Below the pieces are notes generated by a model that saw nothing but the letters and a program-made list of their open reading frames with translations, was not told where the DNA came from and did not search any database. Positions 10,400 through 20,002 of a DNA stretch of 64,000 nt are shown in pieces. Location of the stretch: the NCBI GenBank assembly GCA_913775175.1, contig CAJYKU010000039.1:99358-163357 (forward strand), read 5' to 3'. Both the position numbers and the translations under genes were made by a program. How positions within the stretch are numbered: position 1 is the first letter of the stretch; each line of letters starts with the position of its first letter. This DNA comes from an uncultured Pantoea sp. (GTDB taxonomy: Bacteria; Pseudomonadota; Gammaproteobacteria; Enterobacterales; Enterobacteriaceae).

Positions 10400-10485
10400 A
10401 AAAAAATGCCAGCACGCAGGCTGGCAAAGCAATACTGGAAGCAATGTGAGCAATGTCGTGCTTACCGTAGCGCGCTACAGCTAGC
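10400..10485 (-). ncRNA. ryhB: RyhB iron-responsive small RNA
   Basis: RyhB is an Hfq-dependent RNA made under iron starvation that shuts off mRNAs of iron-using proteins. The 32-base core that pairs with targets (complement of 10431-10462, containing GACATTGCTCACATTGC) appears identical to E. coli RyhB from memory. It is followed by a terminator stem GCCAGCCTGCGTGCTGGC (10408-10425) and a T run. Upstream lie a Fur box and a sigma-70 promoter, predicting a start near 10485 and an RNA of about 86 nt (E. coli 90). The first 20 or so bases form a different hairpin (GTAGC/GCTAC) from E. coli. The position next to yhhY is conserved; yhhW and yhhX, present in E. coli, are absent. The exact 5' end is inferred. 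Confidence 0.93.
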
Positions 10486-10491
10486 ATGTAA

Positions 10492-10520
10492 ATAGTAATC
10501 ATTACCATTATCGTTTGCAA
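10492..10520 (-). promoter_or_regulatory. ryhB promoter with Fur box
   Basis: On the minus strand, TTGCAA (515-520 of this kilobase) and TACTAT (492-497) are spaced 17 bp apart as -35 and -10. Between and over them lies GATAATGGTAATGATTACT (10494-10512), matching 15 of 19 positions of the Fur consensus GATAATGATAATCATTATC. This placement would let Fur-Fe block ryhB transcription. Confidence 0.85.
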
Positions 10521-10603
10521 GCCAGCGGTGCTTTTTTATTGAACTTTTCTGCAGAAAATATGATGTTAAACAGCCATTTTCCTTTCTGATGCAGGGAGAT
10601 AGC

Positions 10604-11095
10604 ATGAGTCAGATCGTTGTACGCCACGCCATACCTGATGATGCTGCGGCGCTGATGCAGATCTATAGCCAGCCCGAAACTCAGGCGGGTACGCTACATT
10701 TGCCTTTGCCGTCGCCAGCCCTCTGGCAGGAGCGGCTGCAAAATGCGCGTGCAGGTGTCACTATGCTGGTGGCGCTGATTGAGGGTGTCGTTGCGGGGCA
10801 GCTGACGCTGGAGGTGCTGGCAACAGCGCGACGCCGCCACTGCGCAACATTTGGTATGGGCGTCGATCCCGCTTTCCATCGACGTGGTGTCGGCCGTGCA
10901 TTGATGAGCGCAATGATTGATCTCTGCGATAACTGGCTACAGGTATCGCGTATTGAACTGACCGTATTTACGGATAATGCCAAAGCAATTGCGCTGTACC
11001 AGCAGTCTGGTTTTGAGATTGAGGGCACCGCCAGACGCTTTGCCGTGCGTGATGGTGCCCTGATCGATGCCTATTTTATGGCGCGTTTAAGATAA
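10604..11095 (+). CDS. yhhY: GNAT-family N-acetyltransferase YhhY
   Basis: This is a cytosolic acetyl-CoA-dependent acyltransferase of the GNAT fold. E. coli YhhY is reported to acetylate amino acids and peptides; the physiological substrate here is not known. I start at the ATG at 10604 (MSQIVVRHAIPDDAAALMQI), which follows GGGAG, giving 163 residues. The acetyl-CoA pyrophosphate-binding motif is RRGVGRAL, and YQQSGFEIEGTARRFAVRDG is typical of the C-terminal part. It lies between ryhB and ggt as in E. coli. Confidence 0.9.
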   Translation: MSQIVVRHAIPDDAAALMQIYSQPETQAGTLHLPLPSPALWQERLQNARAGVTMLVALIEGVVAGQLTLEVLATARRRHCATFGMGVDPAFHRRGVGRALMSAMIDLCDNWLQVSRIELTVFTDNAKAIALYQQSGFEIEGTARRFAVRDGALIDAYFMARLR

Positions 11096-11098
11096 CGA

Positions 11099-11122
11099 TA
11101 GCGGCGCGATACAGCGCCGCTA
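11099..11122. terminator. Perfect hairpin between convergent yhhY and ggt
   Basis: TAGCGGCGC and GCGCCGCTA form a 9-bp perfect stem around a 6-base loop, just after yhhY and just before the ggt stop on the other strand. There is no T run, so this is a terminator-like barrier by position only. Confidence 0.45.
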
Positions 11123-11128
11123 CAGCAA

Positions 11129-12862
11129 TCAGTAACCGGCGCTGAGATCGTCGACTGAACGCGGATCGGACGCGCCGTAACGCATACCATCAGGCCCAAT
11201 CATAATACTCTGCGTGCTGCCCATTGCCGGCAGCACTTTCACATGCTGCCCTTTCGCTTCCAGCAGGCGCAGCGTATCAGGGCTGAATCCCTTCTCGACG
11301 CGCAGCTGATCCGGCAGCCACTGATGGTGAAAGCGCGGCGCATTCGTTGCTTCAGCTACGTTCATACCAAAATCGATGCTGTTTACCACCATTTGCAGCA
11401 CAGTAGTGATAATACGGCTACCGCCCGGACTGCCAGTAACCAGCCAGGTTTTACCCTCTTTCGCGACGATCGTCGGTGACATGGATGAGAGCGGGCGCTT
11501 GGCAGGCTGAATCGCATTCGCTTCACCACCCACCAGCCCATAGACATTTGGCGTACCCGGTTTGGCAGAGAAGTCATCCATTTCGTTGTTCATCAGAATG
11601 CCGCTGCTTCCCGCTACAATGCCGCTGCCAAAGTAGGTGTTCAGGGTATAGGTCACTGCTACCGCATTGCCCGCCTGGTCCACCACCGAGAAGTGAGTGG
11701 TCTGATTGCTCTCATACGGTGCCAGCTTGCCGGGTTTAATCTCTGCGGAGGGACGTGCTTTATTGACATCAATCTGCTGCGCCAGCGTTTTAGCATAGGC
11801 TTTGCTGGTCAGTGCCTGCTGCGGAACCTTTACAAAATCGGGATCGCCAAGATATTCAGAACGATCGGCATAGGCATATTTTTCCGCTTCAGCCATGACC
11901 TGCATCGCATCTGCGCTGCCAAATCCCCATTTAGCCAGATCGAAATTTTCCAGGATATTCAGGATCTGCACAATATGGATGCCGCCGGAGGATGGCGGTG
12001 GCATTGAAAAGACCTCGTAGCCGCGATAGCTGCCGCTTACCGGCTTACGCTCCACCGCACGATAAGCCGCCAGATCGGCTTTGCCAATTAATCCACCATG
12101 CTGCGCCATTTCACCGGCGATCTGGCTGGCAATCTCGCCTTTATAAAACGCATCCGGCCCCTGTTGTGCAATCAGCTGCAGGCTGTGCGCCAGATTTTTC
12201 TGCACCAGGCGATCGCCTTTCTGATAGGGCTGGCCATCGGCTTTATAGAATATTGCCCGGCTGGTGTCGTGGTTAATCAGGTTCTCTTTGCCATACGTCG
12301 CCAGATCGTCTGCCAGCGCGTCATTCACAATAAACCCCTCACGCGCCAGCTTAATGGCCGGTGCCAGCAGCGTACGTAATGGTAGCGTGCCATATTTCTG
12401 TGCTGCCAGAGCAAAGCCCGCGACAGTGCCCGGTGTACCCGATGCCAGATGCGAAGTAAGTGATAACTTACTGTCTGCATTGCCCTGTTTGTCGAGGAAC
12501 ATATCGCGTGAGGCGCGAGCCGGTGCCATTTCGCGGAAATCGATCGCCGCTGTGCGACCCGCAGCGGTACGCAGCAGCATAAAACCACCGCCACCCAGAT
12601 TGCCGGCCTGCGGATGAGTAACGGCGAGAGCAAATCCCACAGCAATCGCAGCATCTACCGCATTGCCACCCTGTTTAAGAATATCAACGCCCACCCGGGT
12701 CGCCATCGCATCCACTGATGCGACCATGCCATGCTGCGCTTTTACCGGATGAAAAGTGTCGCTATCGACACCATAAGAGACAGGGGGTGCGGTGGCAGGT
12801 GCTGCCTGTGCGCCCTGAATCACGGTAAAACTCATTAACACTGCCCAGCTAAACCGGCGCAT
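11129..12862 (-). CDS. ggt: Gamma-glutamyltranspeptidase (periplasmic)
   Basis: Ggt hydrolyses or transfers the gamma-glutamyl group of glutathione and related compounds in the periplasm. I choose the ATG at 12862, eight bases after AGGAGAG; two upstream in-frame ATGs have poorer signals. The 577-residue precursor starts with a signal peptide (MRRFSWAVLMSFTVIQGAQA, then APAT). The protein self-cleaves before the catalytic threonine of NQTTHFSVVD near residue 388, giving large and small subunits. GNLGGGGFMLL, RPLSSMSPTIV and TGSPGGSRI are further family motifs. The end, SDPRSVDDLSAGY, is complete. Confidence 0.96.
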   Translation of the reverse strand: MRRFSWAVLMSFTVIQGAQAAPATAPPVSYGVDSDTFHPVKAQHGMVASVDAMATRVGVDILKQGGNAVDAAIAVGFALAVTHPQAGNLGGGGFMLLRTAAGRTAAIDFREMAPARASRDMFLDKQGNADSKLSLTSHLASGTPGTVAGFALAAQKYGTLPLRTLLAPAIKLAREGFIVNDALADDLATYGKENLINHDTSRAIFYKADGQPYQKGDRLVQKNLAHSLQLIAQQGPDAFYKGEIASQIAGEMAQHGGLIGKADLAAYRAVERKPVSGSYRGYEVFSMPPPSSGGIHIVQILNILENFDLAKWGFGSADAMQVMAEAEKYAYADRSEYLGDPDFVKVPQQALTSKAYAKTLAQQIDVNKARPSAEIKPGKLAPYESNQTTHFSVVDQAGNAVAVTYTLNTYFGSGIVAGSSGILMNNEMDDFSAKPGTPNVYGLVGGEANAIQPAKRPLSSMSPTIVAKEGKTWLVTGSPGGSRIITTVLQMVVNSIDFGMNVAEATNAPRFHHQWLPDQLRVEKGFSPDTLRLLEAKGQHVKVLPAMGSTQSIMIGPDGMRYGASDPRSVDDLSAGY

Positions 12863-13085
12863 GGTGTCTGCTCTCCTCATCCTTTCCATCCTTTTTCACG
12901 GTGTTTACATTTATTATTTATTGATGCAAGTGTTTGCTAACGCTGTAGAAACATAACACCTAACGCAAATTGAGCGCACGTCCGATTTCAGGCTTTGTGA
13001 TATCGCATAAACTTATGGATAAGGTGCTGACTGCCCACATGCAGGCACTCTTTTTACACAGCAGGTCAAATGACCGGAGGAATAA

Positions 13086-13385
13086 ATGAAGAGATGGCTA
13101 ATTGCACTGGCGGCGCTGCTGCCACTCAGCAGCATGGCAAACATGCTGAATAACAATACACCTAATCAGCCTGGCTATAACCCAAGCCAGCAGCGTATGC
13201 AGACACAGATGCAGGTTCAGCAACAGCAGCAGCAGCGATTGCTGCAACAGAGCCAGCAGCAGCAGACGCAGAATATCCAGCGCCAGCTGCAGGAGAAACG
13301 CGACAGTACCCGGCAGCGCGTATTGCAGTCACAGCCGGGACAAAGTAATCAGTCCGGCACTACGCTACAGAGCGGAAATTACTGA
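13086..13385 (+). CDS. yhhA: YhhA-like glutamine-rich exported protein (DUF2756)
   Basis: The role of this family is unknown. The 99-residue product has a signal peptide ([20 protein letters not shown]) and then a low-complexity stretch very rich in glutamine (residues about 35-65), ending [14 protein letters not shown]. It follows ACCGGAGGAATAA, a strong ribosome site. The segment [17 protein letters not shown] and its place beside ggt identify it as YhhA. It is shorter than E. coli YhhA (about 146 residues), mostly at the C-terminus. Its stop overlaps the ugpQ 3' end by 7 bp on the opposite strand. Confidence 0.8.
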   Translation: MKRWLIALAALLPLSSMANMLNNNTPNQPGYNPSQQRMQTQMQVQQQQQQRLLQQSQQQQTQNIQRQLQEKRDSTRQRVLQSQPGQSNQSGTTLQSGNY

Positions 13386-14122
13386 AAATCGGGGCCGATG
13401 ATATCAATACGATCGGTACAGATAGCATCAACGCCCCAGCTCAGCAGCGCGCGGGCGCGTTCGGGCTGATTAACGGTATAGACCAGAATGCGCAGACCGG
13501 CCGCTTTCAGCATCGCGGTGCGTTCTGCATTCAGCAGTCGGTGATTAAGATGAATGGAAACGCACGCCAGCTGGGTTGTCAGCGCCAGCCAGTCGTCCCG
13601 CCAGCTATCCAGCAGTAAACCGCGTGGCAGCTCCGGTGCTGCCTGCTGCGCTGCCGCCAGCGCTGTCACCGAGAATGAGGAGAGCAGTGGTGGCGTCTGC
13701 GCCCGCCATAACTCGCGTGCCGCTAGCGCTACAGCTTTGCCGGTAGCCGCGTCGGTATCCGTGGTGGGTTTGATCTCAATGTTCGCCATCATATTGTGCT
13801 GATGACAGCGCGCCGCAACATCCTGCAGCAGTGGCAGCGGCTCGCCAGAAAAATCCTGACTAAACCAGCTGCCTGCATCCAGCTGTGCCAGCTGCGACCA
13901 GCGCTGTTCACCTGCCACACCCCAGCCATTACTGGTCCGATCAAGGGTGTCATCATGCAGCAGAAAGATCTGCTGATCCTGTGAGAGTTTGGCATCAAAC
14001 TCAATCATGCTATGACCGTAGTCTGCGCCGACATCAATTGCTGCCAGCGTGTTTTCCGGTGCCAGTTTGCCGCCGCCGCGATGGGCAACAATTTTTGGGT
14101 AAGGCCAGCTTTTATCGTTCAT
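13379..14122 (-). CDS. ugpQ: Cytosolic glycerophosphodiester phosphodiesterase UgpQ
   Basis: UgpQ hydrolyses glycerophosphodiesters imported by the Ugp transporter into glycerol-3-phosphate and an alcohol. I start at the ATG at 14122 ([20 protein letters not shown]), which overlaps the ugpC stop in an ATGA junction; this gives 247 residues, as in E. coli. The GDPD motifs are visible: [37 protein letters not shown] and NIEIKP. It lacks a signal peptide. It is the last gene of ugpBAECQ. Confidence 0.95.
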   Translation of the reverse strand: MNDKSWPYPKIVAHRGGGKLAPENTLAAIDVGADYGHSMIEFDAKLSQDQQIFLLHDDTLDRTSNGWGVAGEQRWSQLAQLDAGSWFSQDFSGEPLPLLQDVAARCHQHNMMANIEIKPTTDTDAATGKAVALAARELWRAQTPPLLSSFSVTALAAAQQAAPELPRGLLLDSWRDDWLALTTQLACVSIHLNHRLLNAERTAMLKAAGLRILVYTVNQPERARALLSWGVDAICTDRIDIIGPDFQ

Positions 14123-15192
14123 TCCAGACGCTTTCCATGGGTAGAATCGAAGAAGTGTAATGCATCCGGTGGCAGATGCAGCCATAGCGTACTGCCCGGC
14201 TGCGGGCGCTCGCTGTGAGGCAGGCGCACCACCAGCCGGGCGTTGCCAAGGTGCCCATGTGCCAGATTATCCGCGCCCAGGATCTCCAGTGTATCGACCA
14301 CCAGCGGTATACCGCCTGCCTCGCGCGAAGAGATGTTAATATGCTCAGGACGAATGCCCAGCGTCAGCGTCCGGTTCGCCCACGGCGCGCGCATCTCTCC
14401 CAGTGGCAGGCTGTTCAGCGCGTCCAGCGTAAAATGAGTCCCTTCTCGATTGATCTGTCCGGGGAGCAGGTTCATTGCTGGCGAGCCAATAAACGCCGCC
14501 ACAAACTGGCTGGCGGGTCGCTCATAGACCTCCACCGGCGTGCCAACCTGCTCAACCACACCTTTATTCATTACCATAACCCGCTCAGCCAGCGTCATCG
14601 CTTCAACCTGGTCGTGCGTGACATAGAGGCTGGTGGTTTTCAGACGGCGATGCAGCTGCTGCAGCTCAAGACGCATCTGTACGCGCAGCCGCGCATCAAG
14701 GTTCGATAATGGCTCATCAAACAGAAATACCGCAGGCTCACGTACAATCGCGCGTCCCATCGCCACGCGCTGCCGCTGTCCGCCGGAGAGTTCACGCGGT
14801 CGCCGGTTCAGCAGATGGTCAAGCTCAAGACTGCGCGCCGTTTCCTGCACGCGCTGGGCGATTTGCGCTTTACTCATTCCGCGGATTTTCAGACCATAGC
14901 CCATATTTTCTCCCACGGTCATATGGGGATATAGCGCATAGTTTTGAAAGACCATCGCAATGCCGCGATCTTTGGGTTCCAGTTCGGTAACCCGTTGTTC
15001 ATCAATAAAGATATCGCCAGAACTGACACGCTCCAGCCCGGCGACCATACGTAGCAGCGTTGATTTTCCACAGCCGGAGGGGCCGACCATGACCATAAAT
15101 TCACCATCGTTGATGGTGATGGTCAGCGGCTGGATCACCGCATTTTTGCCATCGTACGATTTGGTTACGCTTTGCAGAGTTACACCAGCCAT
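14119..15192 (-). CDS. ugpC: Glycerol-3-phosphate ABC transporter ATPase UgpC
   Basis: UgpC powers uptake of sn-glycerol-3-phosphate and glycerophosphodiesters. The 357 residues form a MalK-type ATPase: Walker [10 protein letters not shown] at 37-45, Q-loop in [13 protein letters not shown], signature [14 protein letters not shown], Walker [12 protein letters not shown], and a C-terminal TOBE regulatory domain after about residue 240 ([12 protein letters not shown]). The gene directly abuts ugpE (stop and start adjacent) and overlaps ugpQ by 4 bp. Confidence 0.95.
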   Translation of the reverse strand: MAGVTLQSVTKSYDGKNAVIQPLTITINDGEFMVMVGPSGCGKSTLLRMVAGLERVSSGDIFIDEQRVTELEPKDRGIAMVFQNYALYPHMTVGENMGYGLKIRGMSKAQIAQRVQETARSLELDHLLNRRPRELSGGQRQRVAMGRAIVREPAVFLFDEPLSNLDARLRVQMRLELQQLHRRLKTTSLYVTHDQVEAMTLAERVMVMNKGVVEQVGTPVEVYERPASQFVAAFIGSPAMNLLPGQINREGTHFTLDALNSLPLGEMRAPWANRTLTLGIRPEHINISSREAGGIPLVVDTLEILGADNLAHGHLGNARLVVRLPHSERPQPGSTLWLHLPPDALHFFDSTHGKRLE

Positions 15193-16035
15193 CTATTTCT
15201 CATTCTCCACCAGACCACGCACAAAAGCGCGCTGCATTACAAGAACCACCACAACCGGTGGGATCAGGGTCAACAACATTGCCGCCATCACTTCATTCCA
15301 TTGCGTAGGACCGCCACTGGTGTTGATCATGCTTTTCACGCCAGCGACTGCCGTGCTCAGGCTGGCATCATTAATAATCAGCAGCGGCCAGAGATACTGA
15401 TTCCAGCCGTAGATAAAGGTGATGACAAACAGCGCCGCCAGATTGGTTTTAGAGAGCGGCAGCACAATGTCCCAAAAAAAGCGCATCGGTCCGGCACCAT
15501 CAATACGTGCCGCCTCGATCAGCTCATCCGGGAGTGAGAGAAAAAACTGGCGAAACAGAAACGTGGCGGTGGCTGAGGCCATCAGCGGTAGCGTCAGCCC
15601 ACTGTAGCTATCCAGCAGATCCAGTTTGGCTATCACTTCTACGGTAGGAAAAATACGGACTTCAACCGGCAGCATCAGAGTGATAAAGATCAGCCAGAAA
15701 AAGAGCGTGCGTAACGGAAAACGAAACCACACCAGGGCAAACGCTGACAGCATAGAGACGCTGATCTTACCCAGAGTAATTGCCAGCGCCATAATAAAGC
15801 TGTTCATCAGCATCATGCCAAAGGCGGCGCTGCCGTTAACACCCTGCGTCCAGATACGTGAGATGTTTTCCCACAAATGGCTGCCCGGTATCAGCGTCAT
15901 CGGCACCTGATAAACAGCCGCGTTATCCAGGGTAGCCGCTACAAATGCCACATAGAGCGGAAACAGAATGGTCAGTACGCCGAGGATCAGCATAGTATGG
16001 CTGAATATATCCAGCCCGCGTCGATTCTCAATCAT
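15193..16035 (-). CDS. ugpE: Glycerol-3-phosphate ABC transporter permease UgpE
   Basis: UgpE is one of the two inner-membrane channel subunits of the Ugp importer. The 280-residue protein has six predicted membrane spans and the ABC-permease EAA loop ([24 protein letters not shown]) near residues 175-200, which contacts UgpC. It begins [20 protein letters not shown] and overlaps ugpA in an ATGA junction (16032-16035). Confidence 0.95.
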   Translation of the reverse strand: MIENRRGLDIFSHTMLILGVLTILFPLYVAFVAATLDNAAVYQVPMTLIPGSHLWENISRIWTQGVNGSAAFGMMLMNSFIMALAITLGKISVSMLSAFALVWFRFPLRTLFFWLIFITLMLPVEVRIFPTVEVIAKLDLLDSYSGLTLPLMASATATFLFRQFFLSLPDELIEAARIDGAGPMRFFWDIVLPLSKTNLAALFVITFIYGWNQYLWPLLIINDASLSTAVAGVKSMINTSGGPTQWNEVMAAMLLTLIPPVVVVLVMQRAFVRGLVENEK

Positions 16036-16922
16036 TGATATTGCACCTTACGCTCAACGAAGCGGAACTGCAGGATAGTCAGGCCAATCACCAGCAGCAT
16101 CAGCACCACCGACTGTGCGGCAGATGAGGAGAGATCGAGACCGGTAAAACCCTCGCGATAGATCTTATAAATCAGCGTAGTGGTGGACTGCACTGGCCCA
16201 CCGCCCGTGGCAGCATCAATAACCGGAAACGTATCGAAAAAGGCGTAAACCAGGTTAACCACCAGCAGAAAGAAGCTGACAGGTGTAATCAGCGGCAATG
16301 ACAAATTAAAAAAGCGGCGTACCGGCCCTGCGCCATCGATAGCAGCTGCCTCAACCAGTGATTTAGGAATCGACTGTAACGCCGCGAAGAAAAACAGAAA
16401 GTTGTAGCTCATTTGCTGCCAGATCGAAGCCAGTACCACCAGAAACATCGCCTGACCGCTGTTCTGCGCATAGTTCCAGTTATAGCCCAGCTGGTTAAGC
16501 AGATGGCTAAACAGCCCCAGGCCTGGATTAAACAGAAACATCCACAGCACCGCAGCCACTACCGGAGCAACAGCGTAAGGCAGGAGTAACAGCATCTGAT
16601 AGAGCTTCTGCAGGCGCAGGACATAATCCACCAGCGCCGCCAGCAGGAGCGAGAACAGCATCCCCAGTATCGTGACCATCAGACTGAATTTTATAGTGGT
16701 CCAGAAGGAGTCCAGGTAGTAAGGATCGCTGAACAGACGACTAAAGTTCTCCAGCCCGACAAAGCTGCTGGAGATGCCAAATGGATCGATGCTCTGCAGC
16801 GAATACCACAGTGCTTCTCCCGCCGGCCACAAAAAGAAGATGGCGGTGATAATAAGCTGTGGTGCTACCAGCAAATAGGGCAGTAGCCGGGATCGAAAAA
16901 CCGGACGAGAAGATGAAGGCAT
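16032..16922 (-). CDS. ugpA: Glycerol-3-phosphate ABC transporter permease UgpA
   Basis: UgpA pairs with UgpE to form the transmembrane channel of the Ugp importer. The 296-residue product has six hydrophobic spans and the EAA loop [20 protein letters not shown] near residues 193-212. It follows ugpB after a 55-bp gap and is coupled to ugpE by a 4-bp overlap. Length agrees with E. coli UgpA (295). Confidence 0.95.
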   Translation of the reverse strand: MPSSSRPVFRSRLLPYLLVAPQLIITAIFFLWPAGEALWYSLQSIDPFGISSSFVGLENFSRLFSDPYYLDSFWTTIKFSLMVTILGMLFSLLLAALVDYVLRLQKLYQMLLLLPYAVAPVVAAVLWMFLFNPGLGLFSHLLNQLGYNWNYAQNSGQAMFLVVLASIWQQMSYNFLFFFAALQSIPKSLVEAAAIDGAGPVRRFFNLSLPLITPVSFFLLVVNLVYAFFDTFPVIDAATGGGPVQSTTTLIYKIYREGFTGLDLSSSAAQSVVLMLLVIGLTILQFRFVERKVQYQ

Positions 16923-16977
16923 AGAAAGCTCACACAGAAAGCGGAAGCGGCACTGCGCCGCTTCCGGTAGATCGGAA

Positions 16978-18294
16978 TTATTTCACCTGCTGTTCAAAGC
17001 GGCGTAATAGCTCGTTACCGCGCTTCACGGCGTTATCCAGCGCTGCCTGCGGCGTCTGCTTGCCGGTCCAGACACCTTCCAGCTCTTCATCAACGATTGT
17101 GCGGATCTGCGGCATATTGCCGAGACGCATACCTTTGGTATAAGGCAGAGGATCTTTGTTCAGCATCTGCCGGGTTGCAATATCGGCGCCTGGGTTCTTA
17201 TCATAGAAGCCCTGCTGTTTGGTCAGCTCATAAGCCGCCGTAGTGATAGGCAGATAGCCGGTTTTCTGATGCCACTCAGCAGCGATCTCAGGCTGCGCCA
17301 GGAATTTCATAAATTCCGCCGCGCCCTTATAAGTAGCCGCATCTTTGCCTTTCATCACCCACAGGCTGGCACCACCGATAATGGCATTTTGCGGCGCTTC
17401 GGGCACAGTATCGTCATACGGCATCATGCCGACACCGAAGTTAAATTTGGCATAATGGCTGATATCTGCCAGCGAACCAGAGGAGGCAGTCGTAATACCG
17501 CAGTCACCGTTGTAGAACTTGGCGGTGGGCTCATCTTTACGTCCGAAGTAGGTAAAATCCCCCTTCTTGTTCATCTCTTCCAGCATCTGAATATGGCGCA
17601 CCTGCACGGGCTTGTTAAATTCCAGCACGGCATCGTAGCCATCAAAGCCATTATTTTTGCTGGCAACCGGCAACGCGTGCCATGCGCTGAAATTCTCGAT
17701 CTGGATCCAGCCCTGCCAGCCGCTGGCGTAGCCGCAGCTCATGCCCGCTTTACGCAATGCCGCCGCATCTTTTGCCAGCTCCTGCCAGGTTTTAGGCGGT
17801 TGATCCGGGTTCAGGCCCGCCTTTTTAAACGCATCTTTGTTGTAATAGAGTACCGGGGTTGAACTGTTAAACGGCTGAGAGATCAGCTGTCCATTGCTGT
17901 CGCTGTAGTAACCTGCGACGGCAGGAACAAACTGTTTGGGATCCATCTGGACGCCAGCATCTTTAAACACCTGATACACCGGCACAATGGCTTTTGACGC
18001 CATCATGGTGGCGGTGCCTACTTCATAAACCTGCAGCAGCGCAGGCGCTTTGCCGGTACGCACCGCCGCAATACCCGCAGCCAGGCTCTGCTCATAGTTA
18101 CCTTTATAGACCGGCACTATTTTGTAATCAGGGTGGGTCTGATTAAAGCGCTGTGCCAGAGAGTCAACTTCTTTGCCTAACTCTCCTTCCATGGAATGCC
18201 AGAAAGGAATTTCCGTCGCAGCCAGCGCATTGCCACTGAGCGCCAGACCAAGCAACACACCCATTACAGGGGGACGAAGCGTAAAAGCGGTCAT
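16978..18294 (-). CDS. ugpB: Periplasmic glycerol-3-phosphate-binding protein UgpB
   Basis: UgpB captures sn-glycerol-3-phosphate and glycerophosphocholine in the periplasm and delivers them to UgpAEC. The 438 residues open with a signal peptide ending at [15 protein letters not shown]; the mature protein has the extracellular solute-binding type 1 fold, with conserved stretches such as [20 protein letters not shown] and [20 protein letters not shown]. It is first in ugpBAECQ and has a PhoB box upstream, fitting phosphate-starvation control. Confidence 0.96.
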   Translation of the reverse strand: MTAFTLRPPVMGVLLGLALSGNALAATEIPFWHSMEGELGKEVDSLAQRFNQTHPDYKIVPVYKGNYEQSLAAGIAAVRTGKAPALLQVYEVGTATMMASKAIVPVYQVFKDAGVQMDPKQFVPAVAGYYSDSNGQLISQPFNSSTPVLYYNKDAFKKAGLNPDQPPKTWQELAKDAAALRKAGMSCGYASGWQGWIQIENFSAWHALPVASKNNGFDGYDAVLEFNKPVQVRHIQMLEEMNKKGDFTYFGRKDEPTAKFYNGDCGITTASSGSLADISHYAKFNFGVGMMPYDDTVPEAPQNAIIGGASLWVMKGKDAATYKGAAEFMKFLAQPEIAAEWHQKTGYLPITTAAYELTKQQGFYDKNPGADIATRQMLNKDPLPYTKGMRLGNMPQIRTIVDEELEGVWTGKQTPQAALDNAVKRGNELLRRFEQQVK

Positions 18295-18387
18295 AAAGGT
18301 TTCCTGTGCTGTTGGTTACGCGCAATATCACGCATTTTTTGTTCGCGAAGTAACATGACACGGAAAGATGATAAAAAAATAACCAAA

Positions 18388-18407
18388 ATATGACAGAGAT
18401 GTGACAC
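18388..18407 (-). promoter_or_regulatory. PhoB box upstream of ugpB
   Basis: On the minus strand GTGTCACATCTCTGTCATAT contains two TGTCAY heptamers spaced 11 bp apart, the PhoB direct-repeat design (consensus CTGTCAT-N4-CTGTCAC). It lies about 95 bp upstream of ugpB. A lone third element, GTGTCATG, occurs nearer the gene at about 18355-18362. ugpB belongs to the Pho regulon in E. coli. Confidence 0.75.
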
Positions 18408-18480
18408 ACAAAAAACATGCAAACTACTTAAGAAATCATGAACTTTGCGCACACTTTTTTGAAAAAGAGTGAATGTAATG

Positions 18481-18509
18481 AAAAAAACGGCCCGTCAGCA
18501 TCTCGGGCC
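18481..18509 (-). terminator. Intrinsic terminator of the liv operon
   Basis: On the minus strand GGCCCG and CGGGCC form a 6-bp GC stem with a 9-base loop, followed by a run of seven T. It lies 11 bp downstream of livF and ends the livKHMGF transcript. Confidence 0.8.
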
Positions 18510-18519
18510 ATCGGCAGAC

Positions 18520-19233
18520 TCAGGCTCCCAGGTAAGCGCTGCGCACTGCTTCATTAGAGAGCAGTGCGGCTCCGCTATCCTCCAGAACCACATGACCATT
18601 TTCCAGCACGTAGCCGCGATCGGCCAGTTTTAATGCCTGGTTTGCATTCTGCTCAACCAGAAAAATAGTCATTCCCTCTTTCCGCAGCTGTTCGATGGTG
18701 TCAAAAATCTGCTGAATAATAATGGGTGCCAGACCCAGTGAAGGCTCATCCAGCAGCAGCAGACGCGGCTGACTCATCAGTGCACGACCAATGGCCAGCA
18801 TCTGCTGTTCCCCTCCAGACATCGTACCGGCACGCTGCACTTTGCGCTCAGCCAGGCGCGGAAAGAGATCAAATACCCGCTCAATGCGGATCTGATACTC
18901 ATGACGGCTGGCAAAAAAGCCGCCCATCGCCAGATTCTCTTCCACCGTCATGCGCGAAAACACCCGGCGTCCCTCCGGTACAATCGCAATCGCCTCACGC
19001 ATGATTTTTGCCGTCTGCCATTCAGTGATGGTTTTCCCGTCAAAGGTAATGGTTCCGCTGGAAGCGCGTGGCTCGCCACAGAGTGTACCAAGTAATGTGG
19101 TCTTGCCCGCTCCGTTGGCACCAATCAGCGTGACGATTTCTCCCTGAGTGATATGCAGGTTGATATTGTGCAGCGCCTGAACCGGGCCATAGTGAGCACT
19201 TACATTTTGCAAAGTTAACATCGGATTCGCCAT
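18520..19233 (-). CDS. livF: Branched-chain amino acid ABC transporter ATPase LivF
   Basis: LivF is one of two ATPases that drive the LIV-I/LS uptake system for leucine, isoleucine and valine. I start at the ATG at 19233 (MANPMLTLQNVSAHYG), giving 237 residues as in E. coli; a GTG four codons upstream is less likely. Walker A is GANGAGKTT, the signature MSGGEQQMLAIGRAL, and Walker B LLLLDEPSLGLAP. The final ANEAVRSAYLGA-type end is seen. The gene begins one base after the livG stop. Confidence 0.95.
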   Translation of the reverse strand: MANPMLTLQNVSAHYGPVQALHNINLHITQGEIVTLIGANGAGKTTLLGTLCGEPRASSGTITFDGKTITEWQTAKIMREAIAIVPEGRRVFSRMTVEENLAMGGFFASRHEYQIRIERVFDLFPRLAERKVQRAGTMSGGEQQMLAIGRALMSQPRLLLLDEPSLGLAPIIIQQIFDTIEQLRKEGMTIFLVEQNANQALKLADRGYVLENGHVVLEDSGAALLSNEAVRSAYLGA

Positions 19234-19234
19234 C

Positions 19235-20002
19235 TTAAGCCTCACCTAAATAAGCACGGATCACATCCGGATTGTTACGTATCTCTTCCGGCGTGCCATT
19301 CGCCAGCGGTGTGCCCTGATTAACCACATAGATGCGATCGGAGATGCCCATCACCAGTTTCATATCATGTTCAATTAACAGCACTGAAACCTGATGCTCG
19401 CTGCGCAGCTCGGCAATCAGCGCATCCAGCTCATGCGTTTCGCGTGGATTGAGTCCGGCCGCTGGCTCATCCAGCATTAAAATGTCCGGTCGCGTTACCA
19501 TGCAACGGGCTATCTCCAGACGACGTTGCTGTCCGTAGGCCAGATTACCCGCCTGGCGGTTAGCCAGCTCCAGCAATCCAATACGCTTCAGCCAGGTGGC
19601 AGCGCGATCCAGTGCTTCACTCTCGCCGCGCCGGAATGCCGGCGTTTTAAACAAGCCAGAGAAGACGCCGCTTTTAAGATGCTGATGCTGTGCTACCAGC
19701 AGGTTTTCAATAACAGTCATCTCACGAAACAGCCGCACATGCTGGAAAGTACGCACAATTCCCATCCGGGCAATCTTCTGTCCTGGCAATCCCTGCAGTG
19801 GCTGATCGCGCAGTTTGATAGTGCCGCCGGTGGGTTTATAAAAACCGGTGAGACAGTTGAACACCGTGGTTTTTCCGGCACCGTTGGGGCCGATAAGCGA
19901 GACGATCTCCTGCGGATACAGCGCCAGAGCGACGTTGTTGACAGCGAGCAAGCCACCAAACCGCATCATCAGGCCTTCAACGGCTAATAGAGGCTGACTC
20001 AT
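19235..20002 (-). CDS. livG: Branched-chain amino acid ABC transporter ATPase LivG
   Basis: LivG is the second ATPase of the branched-chain amino acid importer. The ATG at 20002 ([20 protein letters not shown]) overlaps the livM stop by 4 bp and gives 255 residues, the E. coli length; the open frame extends farther upstream inside livM and is rejected there. Motifs: [24 protein letters not shown] and [13 protein letters not shown]. The C-terminal tail [13 protein letters not shown] is typical. Confidence 0.95.
   Translation of the reverse strand: MSQPLLAVEGLMMRFGGLLAVNNVALALYPQEIVSLIGPNGAGKTTVFNCLTGFYKPTGGTIKLRDQPLQGLPGQKIARMGIVRTFQHVRLFREMTVIENLLVAQHQHLKSGVFSGLFKTPAFRRGESEALDRAATWLKRIGLLELANRQAGNLAYGQQRRLEIARCMVTRPDILMLDEPAAGLNPRETHELDALIAELRSEHQVSVLLIEHDMKLVMGISDRIYVVNQGTPLANGTPEEIRNNPDVIRAYLGEA

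Noticed and set aside
10302..10520. A 73-codon N-terminal extension of gntR
   Set aside because: The DNA is the ryhB gene, its terminator and Fur promoter; E. coli GntR aligns from MKKKRPVLQDV at 10301.
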